Positions 7,976-15,408 of a DNA stretch of 47,479 nucleotides are shown here, one piece after another. Numbering within the stretch: position 1 is the stretch's first letter; each line of letters starts with the position of its first letter. The translations under genes were made by a program, and so were the position numbers. Source of the stretch: JANNBN01 sp031385545 (GTDB lineage Bacteria; Actinomycetota; Acidimicrobiia; Acidimicrobiales; JANYDT01); contig JANNBN010000027.1 in the NCBI GenBank assembly GCA_031385545.1, positions 1 through 47,479 on the forward strand, given 5' to 3'. The notes beneath the pieces were generated by a model that made no database searches, was not told the DNA's origin, and saw only the letters and a program-made list of their open reading frames with translations.

Positions 7976-8806
7976 CTACCGCTGGCACCGGGCGCACCAG
8001 TGCGCTGAGCGACCGCCGACCACTGTACGGGTGACCGGCCCCCCGCACGTTCCGCAGCCAGCAGCAACTCGTGCATACACCCGGTGAGACGCAGCGGCGT
8101 TGCCTGCATTGCCGTCCACGTCGACGTACTGACCATCTCGCAAGGACGACCCGCCATTCGCAATGGCAGAGTCGAGCACCTCGATGGTGAAGCGGGCGAT
8201 GAGGCGGCACTGCGGACGAGACACCGAATCGGCTCGCCGACCCGGGCGAACCCCCGCCAGATGCAGGATCTCGTCAGAGTAGATATTGCCGATCCCCGCG
8301 ACGAAGCGCTGATCCAGCAGCACAGCCTTGACCGGCGAACGACGCTGCCGCAACCGGTCGACGAACCACTTCTCGTCAGCTGCACCTGAGCTGGCATCTG
8401 GGCCGATATGACCCAACTCGACATCGGGGTCGTCGGTCCTCCACATTTCCCCGAACGTGCGCGGGTCGACGAATCGGATCTGTGTCCCGTCGTCGAGGTC
8501 CAGGACCACATGCGTGTGTGGTGCCAGTGCATCAGCAAGGCGATGCAGCAGCACCTGCCCGCTCATTCGAAGATGCACCATCAGCGCACCTCGGTCGGTG
8601 GTCAGCCAGAGGTACTTCCCTCGCCGACCTGTCCCCGTGATTCGCAAACCCTGGACATCGTCGTCGAACGCCAGCAGCGCACCCGGACCATCGCCGTAGC
8701 GCCGCACCGACCGACGGCCGGTGGCATGCGACGCGACGATGACGCGGCCCACCACACGGTCGTGCAGGCCGCGGCGGACGGTCTCGACTTCGGGACCCTC
8801 AGGCAA
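7976..8806 (-). CDS. mutM: Formamidopyrimidine-DNA glycosylase (Fpg/MutM)
   Basis: Bifunctional glycosylase/AP lyase that excises 8-oxoguanine and formamidopyrimidines. The 276-aa protein starts PEGPEVETVRRG right after the initiator, giving the catalytic Pro and Glu; GRRGKYLW holds the conserved Lys; ends in a C-terminal zinc finger (CGTC ... CARC, about 251-274). The start is a TTG at 8806: no ATG or GTG could yield the mandatory N-terminal proline. It overlaps the proS stop by 8 bp, so it is translationally coupled to proS. The tag gene follows. Confidence 0.96.
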   Translation of the reverse strand: MPEGPEVETVRRGLHDRVVGRVIVASHATGRRSVRRYGDGPGALLAFDDDVQGLRITGTGRRGKYLWLTTDRGALMVHLRMSGQVLLHRLADALAPHTHVVLDLDDGTQIRFVDPRTFGEMWRTDDPDVELGHIGPDASSGAADEKWFVDRLRQRRSPVKAVLLDQRFVAGIGNIYSDEILHLAGVRPGRRADSVSRPQCRLIARFTIEVLDSAIANGGSSLRDGQYVDVDGNAGNAAASHRVYARVAAGCGTCGGPVTRTVVGGRSAHWCARCQR

Positions 8807-10523
8807 GGGCGCCGACCACCGCTTCGACCAACCCGGTGACGGCGACGGCGGTGGCCTCACCCGTGCGACGGTTGCGTAACTCGACCATGCCGTCGGCGAG
8901 GTTCTTGCCGACGACGACGATCCACGGCATGCCCAGCAGTTCGGCATCTTTGAACTTCACGCCGGGTGAGAAGCCGGGCCGGTCGTCGACCAGCGTGGTG
9001 ATCCCCTTGCCCTCCAGCTGCGCAGCAAGGTCGAGTGCCACCTCGATCTGGTTCTCCTTGCCGGTGGCCACAACATGCACCTTTGCCGGCGCTACCTGCT
9101 CGGGCCACACCAGGCCAAGTCCGTCGTGCATCTGTTCGGCGATCACAGCCATGGCGCGGGTGACGCCGATGCCGTAGGACCCCATCGTCACACGAGCGGG
9201 TTTTCCGTCGGGGCCGAGAACGTCGAGCGAGAATGTGTCTGCATACTTACGGCCGAGTTGGAAGATGTGGCCGATCTCGATGGCCCGGTCGAGCGCGAGG
9301 GGCGAACCGCAGCGTGGGCAGGGATCGCCCTGCGCAACCGTTGCCACCTCGATGTAGTGATCGACCACGAAGTCACGCCCGACTACCGCATCGACCACGT
9401 GATGCTCGAACTCGTTGGCCCCGGTAGCCCACGACGTGCCCGCAGCGACACGGGGGTCGGCGTAAACGGTGACATCGTAAGCGGCCATACCAATTGCAGA
9501 GATGTAGCCCTTGACCAGATGCGGGAACGCAGCAAAGTCCTCTTCTTCGAACAGGTCGAGCTTGGCCGGTGCGATCGCCGCGGCCAAACGCTCGGCGTCC
9601 ACCTCGCGGTCGCCAGGGACCAACACCAGGATGGGTTTCCCGTCGGCCTTGAACGCGATGTTCTTCAACAGGTCTTTGCTGGTGACGCTGCGCTGGTGAT
9701 GGTCGTTGAGGTGGGCCACCAGGGCGGCGATGCCCGGTGCATCAGGGGTGTGCAGTTTGCGCATCGGTGGATGCTCAGCGCCGGGGTCGACCGGGGCAGG
9801 CGGCGCCACCTGCACCGCTTCCACGTTGGCTGCATAGTCGCACGAGGTACAGGTGACGAACGTATCCTCGCCGACGGGTGACGGGGCAAGGAACTCTTCG
9901 GACTGCGAACCGCCCATTGCACCGGACATGGCGGACACGATGCGGTAATCGATGCCGAGCCGTTCGAAAATATGGACATATGCGTTGCGGTGCAGCGCGT
10001 AGTTGGCTGCCAGCCCTTCGTTGGTGACATCGAACGAGTAGCTGTCCTTCATCAGAAACTCGCGTCCGCGCAGGATGCCCGAACGAGGGCGAGCTTCGTC
10101 TCGGTACTTCGCCTGGATCTGGAACAGGATCAGCGGCAGGTCCTTGTATGACGAGCAGAGGTCCTTCACCAGGAGGGTGAAGAGCTCCTCGTGTGTCGGC
10201 CCGAGCAAGAAGTCGTTGTTGCGCCTGTCCTTCAGACGGAACAACGTGTCGCCGTATTCCGTCCAGCGCCCACTGGCCTCGTAGTACTCCCGCGGCAGCA
10301 GCGCAGGAAACGTGACCTGCTGACCGCCGATGGCTTTCATCTCCTCGATGATGACCTTGCTGATGTTGTCGACGACCGCCTGCCCGAGCGGCAGGAGCGA
10401 GTACACGCCGGGCGCCCAGCGACGGATATACCCGCCACGGACCAGCAGCCTGTGGGACGGGACCTCAGCGTCGGCCGGATCCTCCCGAAGCGTCTTGAGG
10501 AGCAGGGTCGAGAGGCGAAGCAT
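8799..10523 (-). CDS. proS: Prolyl-tRNA synthetase, bacterial type with editing domain
   Basis: Class II synthetase charging tRNA-Pro in the cytoplasm. At 574 aa it has the normal bacterial length: N-terminal catalytic part (LLVRGGYIRRWAPGVYSLLP, motif 2 FRDEARPRSG-like YRDEARPRSGILRGREF), an inserted editing domain (about 225-385, including FKADGKP), motif 3 GSYGIGVTR near 445-455, and a C-terminal anticodon-binding domain (about 475-574). It lies 11 bp after rnc and overlaps the mutM start, so it belongs to the rnc-proS-mutM-tag run. Confidence 0.97.
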   Translation of the reverse strand: MLRLSTLLLKTLREDPADAEVPSHRLLVRGGYIRRWAPGVYSLLPLGQAVVDNISKVIIEEMKAIGGQQVTFPALLPREYYEASGRWTEYGDTLFRLKDRRNNDFLLGPTHEELFTLLVKDLCSSYKDLPLILFQIQAKYRDEARPRSGILRGREFLMKDSYSFDVTNEGLAANYALHRNAYVHIFERLGIDYRIVSAMSGAMGGSQSEEFLAPSPVGEDTFVTCTSCDYAANVEAVQVAPPAPVDPGAEHPPMRKLHTPDAPGIAALVAHLNDHHQRSVTSKDLLKNIAFKADGKPILVLVPGDREVDAERLAAAIAPAKLDLFEEEDFAAFPHLVKGYISAIGMAAYDVTVYADPRVAAGTSWATGANEFEHHVVDAVVGRDFVVDHYIEVATVAQGDPCPRCGSPLALDRAIEIGHIFQLGRKYADTFSLDVLGPDGKPARVTMGSYGIGVTRAMAVIAEQMHDGLGLVWPEQVAPAKVHVVATGKENQIEVALDLAAQLEGKGITTLVDDRPGFSPGVKFKDAELLGMPWIVVVGKNLADGMVELRNRRTGEATAVAVTGLVEAVVGALA

Positions 10524-10534
10524 GAACGGACAGG

Positions 10535-11314
10535 TTACGGGACCGCCCGTGATGCCAGTTCGTCACTGATGGACGTCCAGGCTTCGCGAGCTGCGGCCTG
10601 CTCGGCCTGCTTCTTCGACTTGCCCTGCCCCGCCCCGCGCTGCTCGCCCAACACGAACACCTTGGCGTAGAACTGCTTCGCGTGATCGGGGCCGTCGTCC
10701 TCGGTGCGATAGACCGGCAGCTGTTCGAACCGGTGCGCCACCAGTTCTTGCAGCCGGGTCTTGTAGTCCTGGCCGCCCGGTCCGTCGGCGGACAGCACAA
10801 TGCGGCCGTTGAGCATGCGCATGACCAGCGCCGCCGCAGCCTCCCACCCACCGTCGGTATAGACAGCGCCGATGAGCGCTTCCAGCGCATCGGCGAGGAT
10901 GGACGTCTTGTCGCGCCCCCCGGTGGAGTCTTCGCCTTTCCCCAGCAACAGGTACGCGCCAAGATCGAACGACCGAGCAACGTCTGCGAGGACCAGCGAG
11001 TTCACGACGCCGGCACGCATTTTGGCTAGGTCGCCCTCGCTGAGGTCGGGGTAGGTGGCGAAGATGTACTCCGTGACCGCCAGCCCCAGCACCGCGTCGC
11101 CGAGGAACTCGAGGCGCTCGTTCGACTCTTCGCCTGTCTCCGCGCACCAGGACCGATGGGCAAGGGCACGGTGCAGGTTGACCGGGTTCTGGAAGTACCA
11201 CCCGATGGTTGCGTCGAGCGGCGTCAGCGCGCTCACGCCGTTCGGCGCGCCGCCGCCCGTCGGCTCTGCGCTGTTGTCGGGATTGGTTGAGTTGCGCTTT
11301 GCCCAGGTGTTCAT
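10535..11314 (-). CDS. rnc: Ribonuclease III
   Basis: Double-strand-specific endoribonuclease for rRNA maturation and mRNA turnover. In 259 aa it has the signature NERLEFLGD (65-73), a second catalytic segment ADALEALIGA (141-150), and a C-terminal double-stranded RNA-binding domain (about 180-250) with GAGQGKSKKQAEQAAA. A ~30-residue polar N-terminal extension is unusual but in frame with a good ATG. It follows acpP by 26 bp, the common acpP-rnc-smc order in bacteria, here interrupted by proS-mutM-tag. Confidence 0.97.
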   Translation of the reverse strand: MNTWAKRNSTNPDNSAEPTGGGAPNGVSALTPLDATIGWYFQNPVNLHRALAHRSWCAETGEESNERLEFLGDAVLGLAVTEYIFATYPDLSEGDLAKMRAGVVNSLVLADVARSFDLGAYLLLGKGEDSTGGRDKTSILADALEALIGAVYTDGGWEAAAALVMRMLNGRIVLSADGPGGQDYKTRLQELVAHRFEQLPVYRTEDDGPDHAKQFYAKVFVLGEQRGAGQGKSKKQAEQAAAREAWTSISDELASRAVP

Positions 11315-11340
11315 AGGAGCCGGCCCGCCAGGGCCTTGAA

Positions 11341-11604
11341 TCAGAGCTTTGCCATGACGTAGTCGACAGCGTCACGGACTGTCTTCAGGTCCTGCAGGTC
11401 TTCGTCGTCGATGTGGAAGCCGGGCTTGTGCTTACGGCACTCTTCCTCGAGTGCTTCGACCAGCTCGATGAGTGCGAGCGAGTCGGCGTCGAGGTCGTCG
11501 CTGAACGCCGAACTCTCCGCAATGTCGGACGGCGACACCTCGAGGATGTCAGACAGGCGGTCGCGGACAAGTGCGACGACATCGGCTCGTTCCATTGCTG
11601 GCAT
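11341..11604 (-). CDS. acpP: Acyl carrier protein
   Basis: Carrier of acyl chains for fatty-acid synthesis. The 87-aa protein has the phosphopantetheine site DADSL with Ser42 and the usual four-helix acidic sequence. The ATG at 11604 is set by a strong Shine-Dalgarno sequence, CAGGAGA, 6 bases upstream; a longer in-frame start would add about 54 residues of non-ACP sequence. It lies between plsX and rnc on the minus strand with a 166-bp upstream gap that probably holds its own promoter. Confidence 0.95.
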   Translation of the reverse strand: MPAMERADVVALVRDRLSDILEVSPSDIAESSAFSDDLDADSLALIELVEALEEECRKHKPGFHIDDEDLQDLKTVRDAVDYVMAKL

Positions 11605-11770
11605 GTTGAATCTCCTGAAGACCTTCGGTGGGTGGTGACCCTGGGCCACCGGACACAAGACCCTGGCTGGCCAGACAGATGATAGGACGCCAGCCGACAG
11701 TGCACCGGAAAACGTGACGGAAGGGGCTCCCGCCGAAACAACGTGGCTTCCGCCGACCACGGCCAAACCC

Positions 11771-12814
11771 CTAGGTCGAAGGAGTCGGAAGCGTGGGCGC
11801 GTCGGCGATGGCCCGGGTTATTGCGCCCACAAGGTCGGCGTCGGCCATGTCCCGGGCGACCCGGGCTGCATTGCGGATTGCGATTGCGTTGGACGACCCG
11901 TGGCTGATGATGCACACCCCGTTGGTTCCGAGGAGCATTGCGCCGCCATAGGTGGACGGGTCGAGGGCCTCGACCAGTGGCATCAGCGCCGGCAGGAGCA
12001 CTTTTGCAGCTTCCTTGGCCTCGGATGACGACGTGAGCGCTTCGAAGACCTTACCGGCGAAGAACTTCATACCGCCTTCGAGGGTCTTCAGCACAACGTT
12101 GCCCGTGAACCCGTCGGTGACCACCACGTCGACGTCGTTGCTCATGATGTCTCGGCCTTCGACGTTGCCGATGAAGTTGACTCCGGGGCCAGCTGCGCCG
12201 ACACGCAGCAGCTCGTTCGTCTCCTTGGCCAGGAGATTGCCTTTGCCGTCTTCTTCGCCGATGGACAGGAGACCCACACGGGGCGTGGCGATGCCGAACC
12301 GCTGGCGGGCATACACGCTGCCCATCTGTGCGAACTGGACGAGGTAGGCCGCCGTGCATTCGGCGTTGGCCCCGGCATCGAGCAGCACGGTTGGCGTGTA
12401 ACCCGGCACGGGGATGGGGGTGGCGATGGCAGGGCGCTGCACCCCTTTGATGCGGCCGATTCGCAGCAACGCGCTCGCCATGGTTGCGCCGGTGTTACCG
12501 GCCGACAGGAACGCCCCGGCTTTGCCGTCGCGGACGAGCTCAGCAGCACGGACGAGGGTCGAGTCCTTCTTGGTGCGAACAGCCCTGGCCCCGTCCTCGT
12601 CCATCTCGATGAACTCGGAACACTCCAGAAACCCAAACCCGGTGAGGTCGAGTTCCGCATGGTCAGCCAAGCGGCCGACCAGCGTGATGGCGATCCCCTC
12701 CGCGAGCGCGTGGCGGGCACCATCGAGGACCGCCGACGGGGCATGATCGCCGCCGAGCAGGTCGACGGCGATGGGCAATCCGGTCGGCAATCCGGTCGGC
12801 AATGCGCTGGACAC
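11771..12814 (-). CDS. plsX: Phosphate acyltransferase PlsX
   Basis: Makes acyl-phosphate from acyl-ACP for the first acylation of glycerol-3-phosphate. The 347 aa include IAVDLLGGDHAP near the N-terminus, SAGNTGATMASA, DAGANAEC, LLSIGEEDGKGN and VVTDGFTGNVVLK, all family hallmarks. The start is a GTG at 12814; residues 4-15 are LPTGLPTGLPIA, reflecting a 12-bp tandem repeat in the DNA, so the exact start is uncertain. It follows rpmF closely, the conserved rpmF-plsX order, and precedes acpP. Confidence 0.96.
   Translation of the reverse strand: MSSALPTGLPTGLPIAVDLLGGDHAPSAVLDGARHALAEGIAITLVGRLADHAELDLTGFGFLECSEFIEMDEDGARAVRTKKDSTLVRAAELVRDGKAGAFLSAGNTGATMASALLRIGRIKGVQRPAIATPIPVPGYTPTVLLDAGANAECTAAYLVQFAQMGSVYARQRFGIATPRVGLLSIGEEDGKGNLLAKETNELLRVGAAGPGVNFIGNVEGRDIMSNDVDVVVTDGFTGNVVLKTLEGGMKFFAGKVFEALTSSSEAKEAAKVLLPALMPLVEALDPSTYGGAMLLGTNGVCIISHGSSNAIAIRNAARVARDMADADLVGAITRAIADAPTLPTPST
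12774..12803. repeat. 12-bp tandem repeat at the plsX 5' end
   Basis: GGCAATCCGGTC is repeated at 12774-12785 and 12786-12797, followed by a partial copy to 12803. It encodes the repeated PTGL at the PlsX N-terminus and keeps the frame. Confidence 0.8.
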
Positions 12815-12833
12815 GGTGGCCTACCCGAACGGG

Positions 12834-13013
12834 TTAGGCGACGTCGATGGCCTGACGGCCCTTGTACCAGCCGCAGCTGGGGCAGACCACATGGGGCAGC
12901 TTCACGGTCTCGCACCGGGGGCAGACGCTGCGAGCGGAAGCGGTGAGCTTCCAGTTGCTTGCGCGTCCGGCCCGTGTCTTGGCCTTAGATCTCTTCTTCT
13001 TGGGAACTGCCAT
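12834..13013 (-). CDS. rpmF: 50S ribosomal protein L32
   Basis: A 59-aa protein starting MAVPKKKRSKAKTRAGRAS, the typical L32 beginning. It has two zinc-binding pairs, CPRC (31-34) and CPSC (44-47), so it is the zinc-containing form. GAGGAAGG lies just upstream of the ATG. It sits between the YceD gene (6 bp away) and plsX, the widely conserved yceD-rpmF-plsX order. Confidence 0.96.
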   Translation of the reverse strand: MAVPKKKRSKAKTRAGRASNWKLTASARSVCPRCETVKLPHVVCPSCGWYKGRQAIDVA

Positions 13014-13019
13014 CGCAGG

Positions 13020-13556
13020 TCAACCTTCCTCAGCACTGTCGAAACCGAAGGACAACGCATCGAGCGCCGCCCACCGGGGGTCTGCCGTCGAAGATGCGCA
13101 GGTGCACGCATGTTCGTTGAGGTCTGTACCGCAGGTGATGCACAGACCTGCACAGTCCGCGCGGCAAAGCGGGGCTAGTGGCAGGTCCAAGAGAATAGCT
13201 TCTCGGGAGACCAGCTCGAGATCGACCTGCTGGTGACGCATCGGATAGGTGTCTCCGTCGAGTTTGGCAGCTGAGTCGGCGTCGTCGTCGAACTGCTCCT
13301 GGAACTCCGACCTGGTGACACCGCTGATAGGAATCGCACAGCGGCGGCACTGCGACTGCCACTCGACCGAAGCCCAACCGGTGACAAGAATGCCGCTGCC
13401 GACGGGTTCGAACCGGGCCTCGACGGTGAGGATGCCATCGTCAGGGACAACCGTCTCGGCCACCTGCATCGTGGCGGTCGGCCCGGATCTGGAGTCTGTT
13501 CGGCGCGCTCCGAGACGATGGACCAGATCGGCCACGTCGACGACGAACGGCTTCAT
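13020..13556 (-). CDS. yceD: YceD/DUF177 family protein
   Basis: A 178-aa member of the DUF177 family, a 23S rRNA-accumulation protein in E. coli that is almost always next to rpmF. It has the CRRC pair (near 70-73), an acidic loop, and the C-terminal PLCRADCAGLC ... CGTD cysteine cluster that probably binds zinc. It lies 6 bp before rpmF and 9 bp after the SepIVA-like gene. The name follows family and context; its exact role in actinobacteria is not known to me. Confidence 0.9.
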   Translation of the reverse strand: MKPFVVDVADLVHRLGARRTDSRSGPTATMQVAETVVPDDGILTVEARFEPVGSGILVTGWASVEWQSQCRRCAIPISGVTRSEFQEQFDDDADSAAKLDGDTYPMRHQQVDLELVSREAILLDLPLAPLCRADCAGLCITCGTDLNEHACTCASSTADPRWAALDALSFGFDSAEEG

Positions 13557-13565
13557 CGGGACCGG

Positions 13566-14180
13566 TCACTGATCCTGGTCGAAGAACGTCACCGAGGTGT
13601 GGTCCTCGGCGAGGTCCATACCGTCGGCGGCGCTTTCCACCGGTTCGAGCTTCACCCGTAGCCGCTCGCGGCCAGCTCCGGCGGTCTTGGCAATCCGGTC
13701 GAGGACCAATTCGAGCTTCGCAAGCTGCTGGTCGCACCAGTCCTCAGCCTCGTGCTTCTTGCGCCGCGCATCGGAATCGGCTTCGTCGACCACGTGCGCA
13801 GCCGTGCGTTTGGCCTCCTTCACGATCTCTTGGCGAGACACGAGGTGCGCGGCCCTGGCCTTTGCGTCTTCGAGGATCTCGTCTGCTTCGCGCTGCACCT
13901 TTGCGAGGAACTCGGCGCGTTCTTTCAGCAGCCAACGGGCCTGCCGGACTTCTTCCGGCATCTGGTCGGCGGCGCGGTGCAGCAGTTCGAGCAGCTCTTC
14001 GGGTTCGATCCGAACCGACGACGAAAGCGGCAGCGCCTTGGCGTTGGACACGATGTCAATCGCCCGGCGGACGAGCATGGTGGACTCGTTGTTGGTCACA
14101 CCGCTGAGCTGGTGATCCTCGTGTGCTCCATGGTCGTCGAGGTCATGATCGTCGTCGAGGTACTGGTCGTCGTCGCTCAT
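13566..14180 (-). CDS. SepIVA-like DivIVA-domain coiled-coil protein
   Basis: A 204-aa protein: an acidic His/Asp-rich start (DDDQYLDDDHDLDDH), a short DivIVA-like segment (VRIEPEELLELLHRAADQMPEEV, about 57-79), then a long charged coiled coil (about 80-180). In Mycobacterium the gene beside the YceD gene and upstream of rnc/fpg is sepIVA, a septum and envelope-growth factor. The position and domain order here match, so SepIVA-like is a reasoned inference, not proof. It overlaps coaD by 4 bp (ATGA), so the two are coupled. Confidence 0.75.
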   Translation of the reverse strand: MSDDDQYLDDDHDLDDHGAHEDHQLSGVTNNESTMLVRRAIDIVSNAKALPLSSSVRIEPEELLELLHRAADQMPEEVRQARWLLKERAEFLAKVQREADEILEDAKARAAHLVSRQEIVKEAKRTAAHVVDEADSDARRKKHEAEDWCDQQLAKLELVLDRIAKTAGAGRERLRVKLEPVESAADGMDLAEDHTSVTFFDQDQ

Positions 14181-14674
14181 GGGCGGGGCTCCGTTGAGTC
14201 GTTGAATTTGGCGTGCAGGTGACGCAGGACCGGCGGCGGAACCATCGAGCTGACGTCACCACCGAAGCGTGCCACTTCGCGCAGCAACCTGCTGGACAGG
14301 AACGAATGACGCGAGGCAGTGGGCAGAAACAGCGTGAGGATGCCAGACAGCTTTTCGTTCATCTGCGCCATCTGCAGTTCGACCTCGAAGTCAGACACCG
14401 CCCGCAGGCCCTTGACGATCACCGAGCAGTTCTTCGTCTGCGCGAAATCGACCAGCAGTCCGTAGAAGAAGTCGACCTGGATGTTGCCGATGTGTGCGCA
14501 CGACTGCTCGATCATCTCGCGGCGCTCTTCCATCGAGAACAAACCCGAAGGCTTCTCCGGGTTGTGCACCGATGCGATGAGCACCTCGTCGAACAACGTG
14601 GCGGCACGCTCGATGACCTCGAGATGACCATTGTGGATGGGGTCGAACGACCCGGGCACGAGAGCTCGGCGCAT
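14177..14674 (-). CDS. coaD: Pantetheine-phosphate adenylyltransferase
   Basis: Penultimate enzyme of CoA synthesis: 4'-phosphopantetheine plus ATP gives dephospho-CoA. The 165 aa include ALVPGSFDPIHNGHLEV with the nucleotidyltransferase HxGH-type motif (HNGH), KGLRAVSDFE, and SSRLLREVARFGGDVS near the end. The ATG at 14674 gives the normal start MRRALVPGSFDP; a longer frame runs into rsmD and is rejected. It lies 22 bp after rsmD, the typical rsmD-coaD pair. Confidence 0.97.
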   Translation of the reverse strand: MRRALVPGSFDPIHNGHLEVIERAATLFDEVLIASVHNPEKPSGLFSMEERREMIEQSCAHIGNIQVDFFYGLLVDFAQTKNCSVIVKGLRAVSDFEVELQMAQMNEKLSGILTLFLPTASRHSFLSSRLLREVARFGGDVSSMVPPPVLRHLHAKFNDSTEPRP

Positions 14675-14696
14675 AAGAAGATGCTTACCGTAGCCG

Positions 14697-15353
14697 TCAG
14701 GGCTCGGACGGTTCGTCTTCTGGTTGCGAATCGTTTTCTGGTTGCGAATCGTTTTCGTCAGCTGAGCATTCGTCAACCGAGCCTTCGCCCACTGGCCGCG
14801 CGAACGTAACGGTGGCACCGCCATAGCGGTGCTCGCGCTCCAGCTCCCAGTCCGGCGGGAGCTCGATGGTTCCGCGCGATTCGAGAACTGCGAGCGCGTC
14901 GACACCGAGCGGCGCCAATCGGTGGTGCAGGCGGGTGAGCATGCCGTGCCAGCCGATGAAGGAGTAGGGCGGATCTGCCACTACCAAGAGCGGCGCGCCG
15001 GGGTCGACCTCGAAGGGTCGGGAACCAGTGCCGTCGAGCCAGCGCAACACCTCGGAACGGACGACTTGGGAACCCGCCGTCATCTGCAGGTGTTCAAGGT
15101 TGTGACGGATGCATTCAGCAGCCGTGCGGTCCTGTTCGACGAACGTGGCACGCGCGGCACCGCGAGAAAGTGCTTCGATACCAAGCGCACCGGAACCCGC
15201 ATACAGGTCGACGACGGTGGCGTCCTGCACGAAGTTGCGGCTGACCAACGCGTTGAACACGGCCTGACGGGTTTTGTCCGACGTCGGCCTGACGGAGTGG
15301 CCTGATGGCGCCACGATCTGCCGTCCTCTTGCACTGCCGGAGATCACTCGCAC
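14697..15353 (-). CDS. rsmD: 16S rRNA m2G966 methyltransferase RsmD
   Basis: Methylates guanine 966 of 16S rRNA. The 218 aa start MRVISGSARGR, followed by the SAM site VVDLYAGSGALGIEALSRGA and the catalytic DPPY motif (about 128-131). The acidic tail (ENDSQPENDSQPEDEPSEP) contains an 18-bp DNA duplication. The start is the GTG at 15353, only 6 bases after TACCGT with no Shine-Dalgarno sequence, which suggests a leaderless transcript that opens the rsmD-coaD-sepIVA-yceD-rpmF-plsX operon. Confidence 0.95.
   Translation of the reverse strand: MRVISGSARGRQIVAPSGHSVRPTSDKTRQAVFNALVSRNFVQDATVVDLYAGSGALGIEALSRGAARATFVEQDRTAAECIRHNLEHLQMTAGSQVVRSEVLRWLDGTGSRPFEVDPGAPLLVVADPPYSFIGWHGMLTRLHHRLAPLGVDALAVLESRGTIELPPDWELEREHRYGGATVTFARPVGEGSVDECSADENDSQPENDSQPEDEPSEP
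14719..14754. repeat. 18-bp tandem duplication in the rsmD 3' end
   Basis: TCTGGTTGCGAATCGTTT occurs twice back to back (14719-14736 and 14737-14754). It encodes a doubled NDSQPE in the RsmD tail, outside the catalytic fold. Confidence 0.85.
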
Positions 15354-15359
15354 CGCAAT

Positions 15360-15365
15360 ACGGTA
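15360..15365 (-). promoter_or_regulatory. Putative -10 box (TACCGT) for the rsmD operon
   Basis: TACCGT ends 6 bases before the GTG start of rsmD with no ribosome-binding site between. This is the same layout as at ftsY and several other genes in the window. Confidence 0.5.
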
Positions 15366-15408
15366 CTTGCTACCGATTGCCTCACCTCAGGTTCGGCTGT
15401 GGGTTCGG

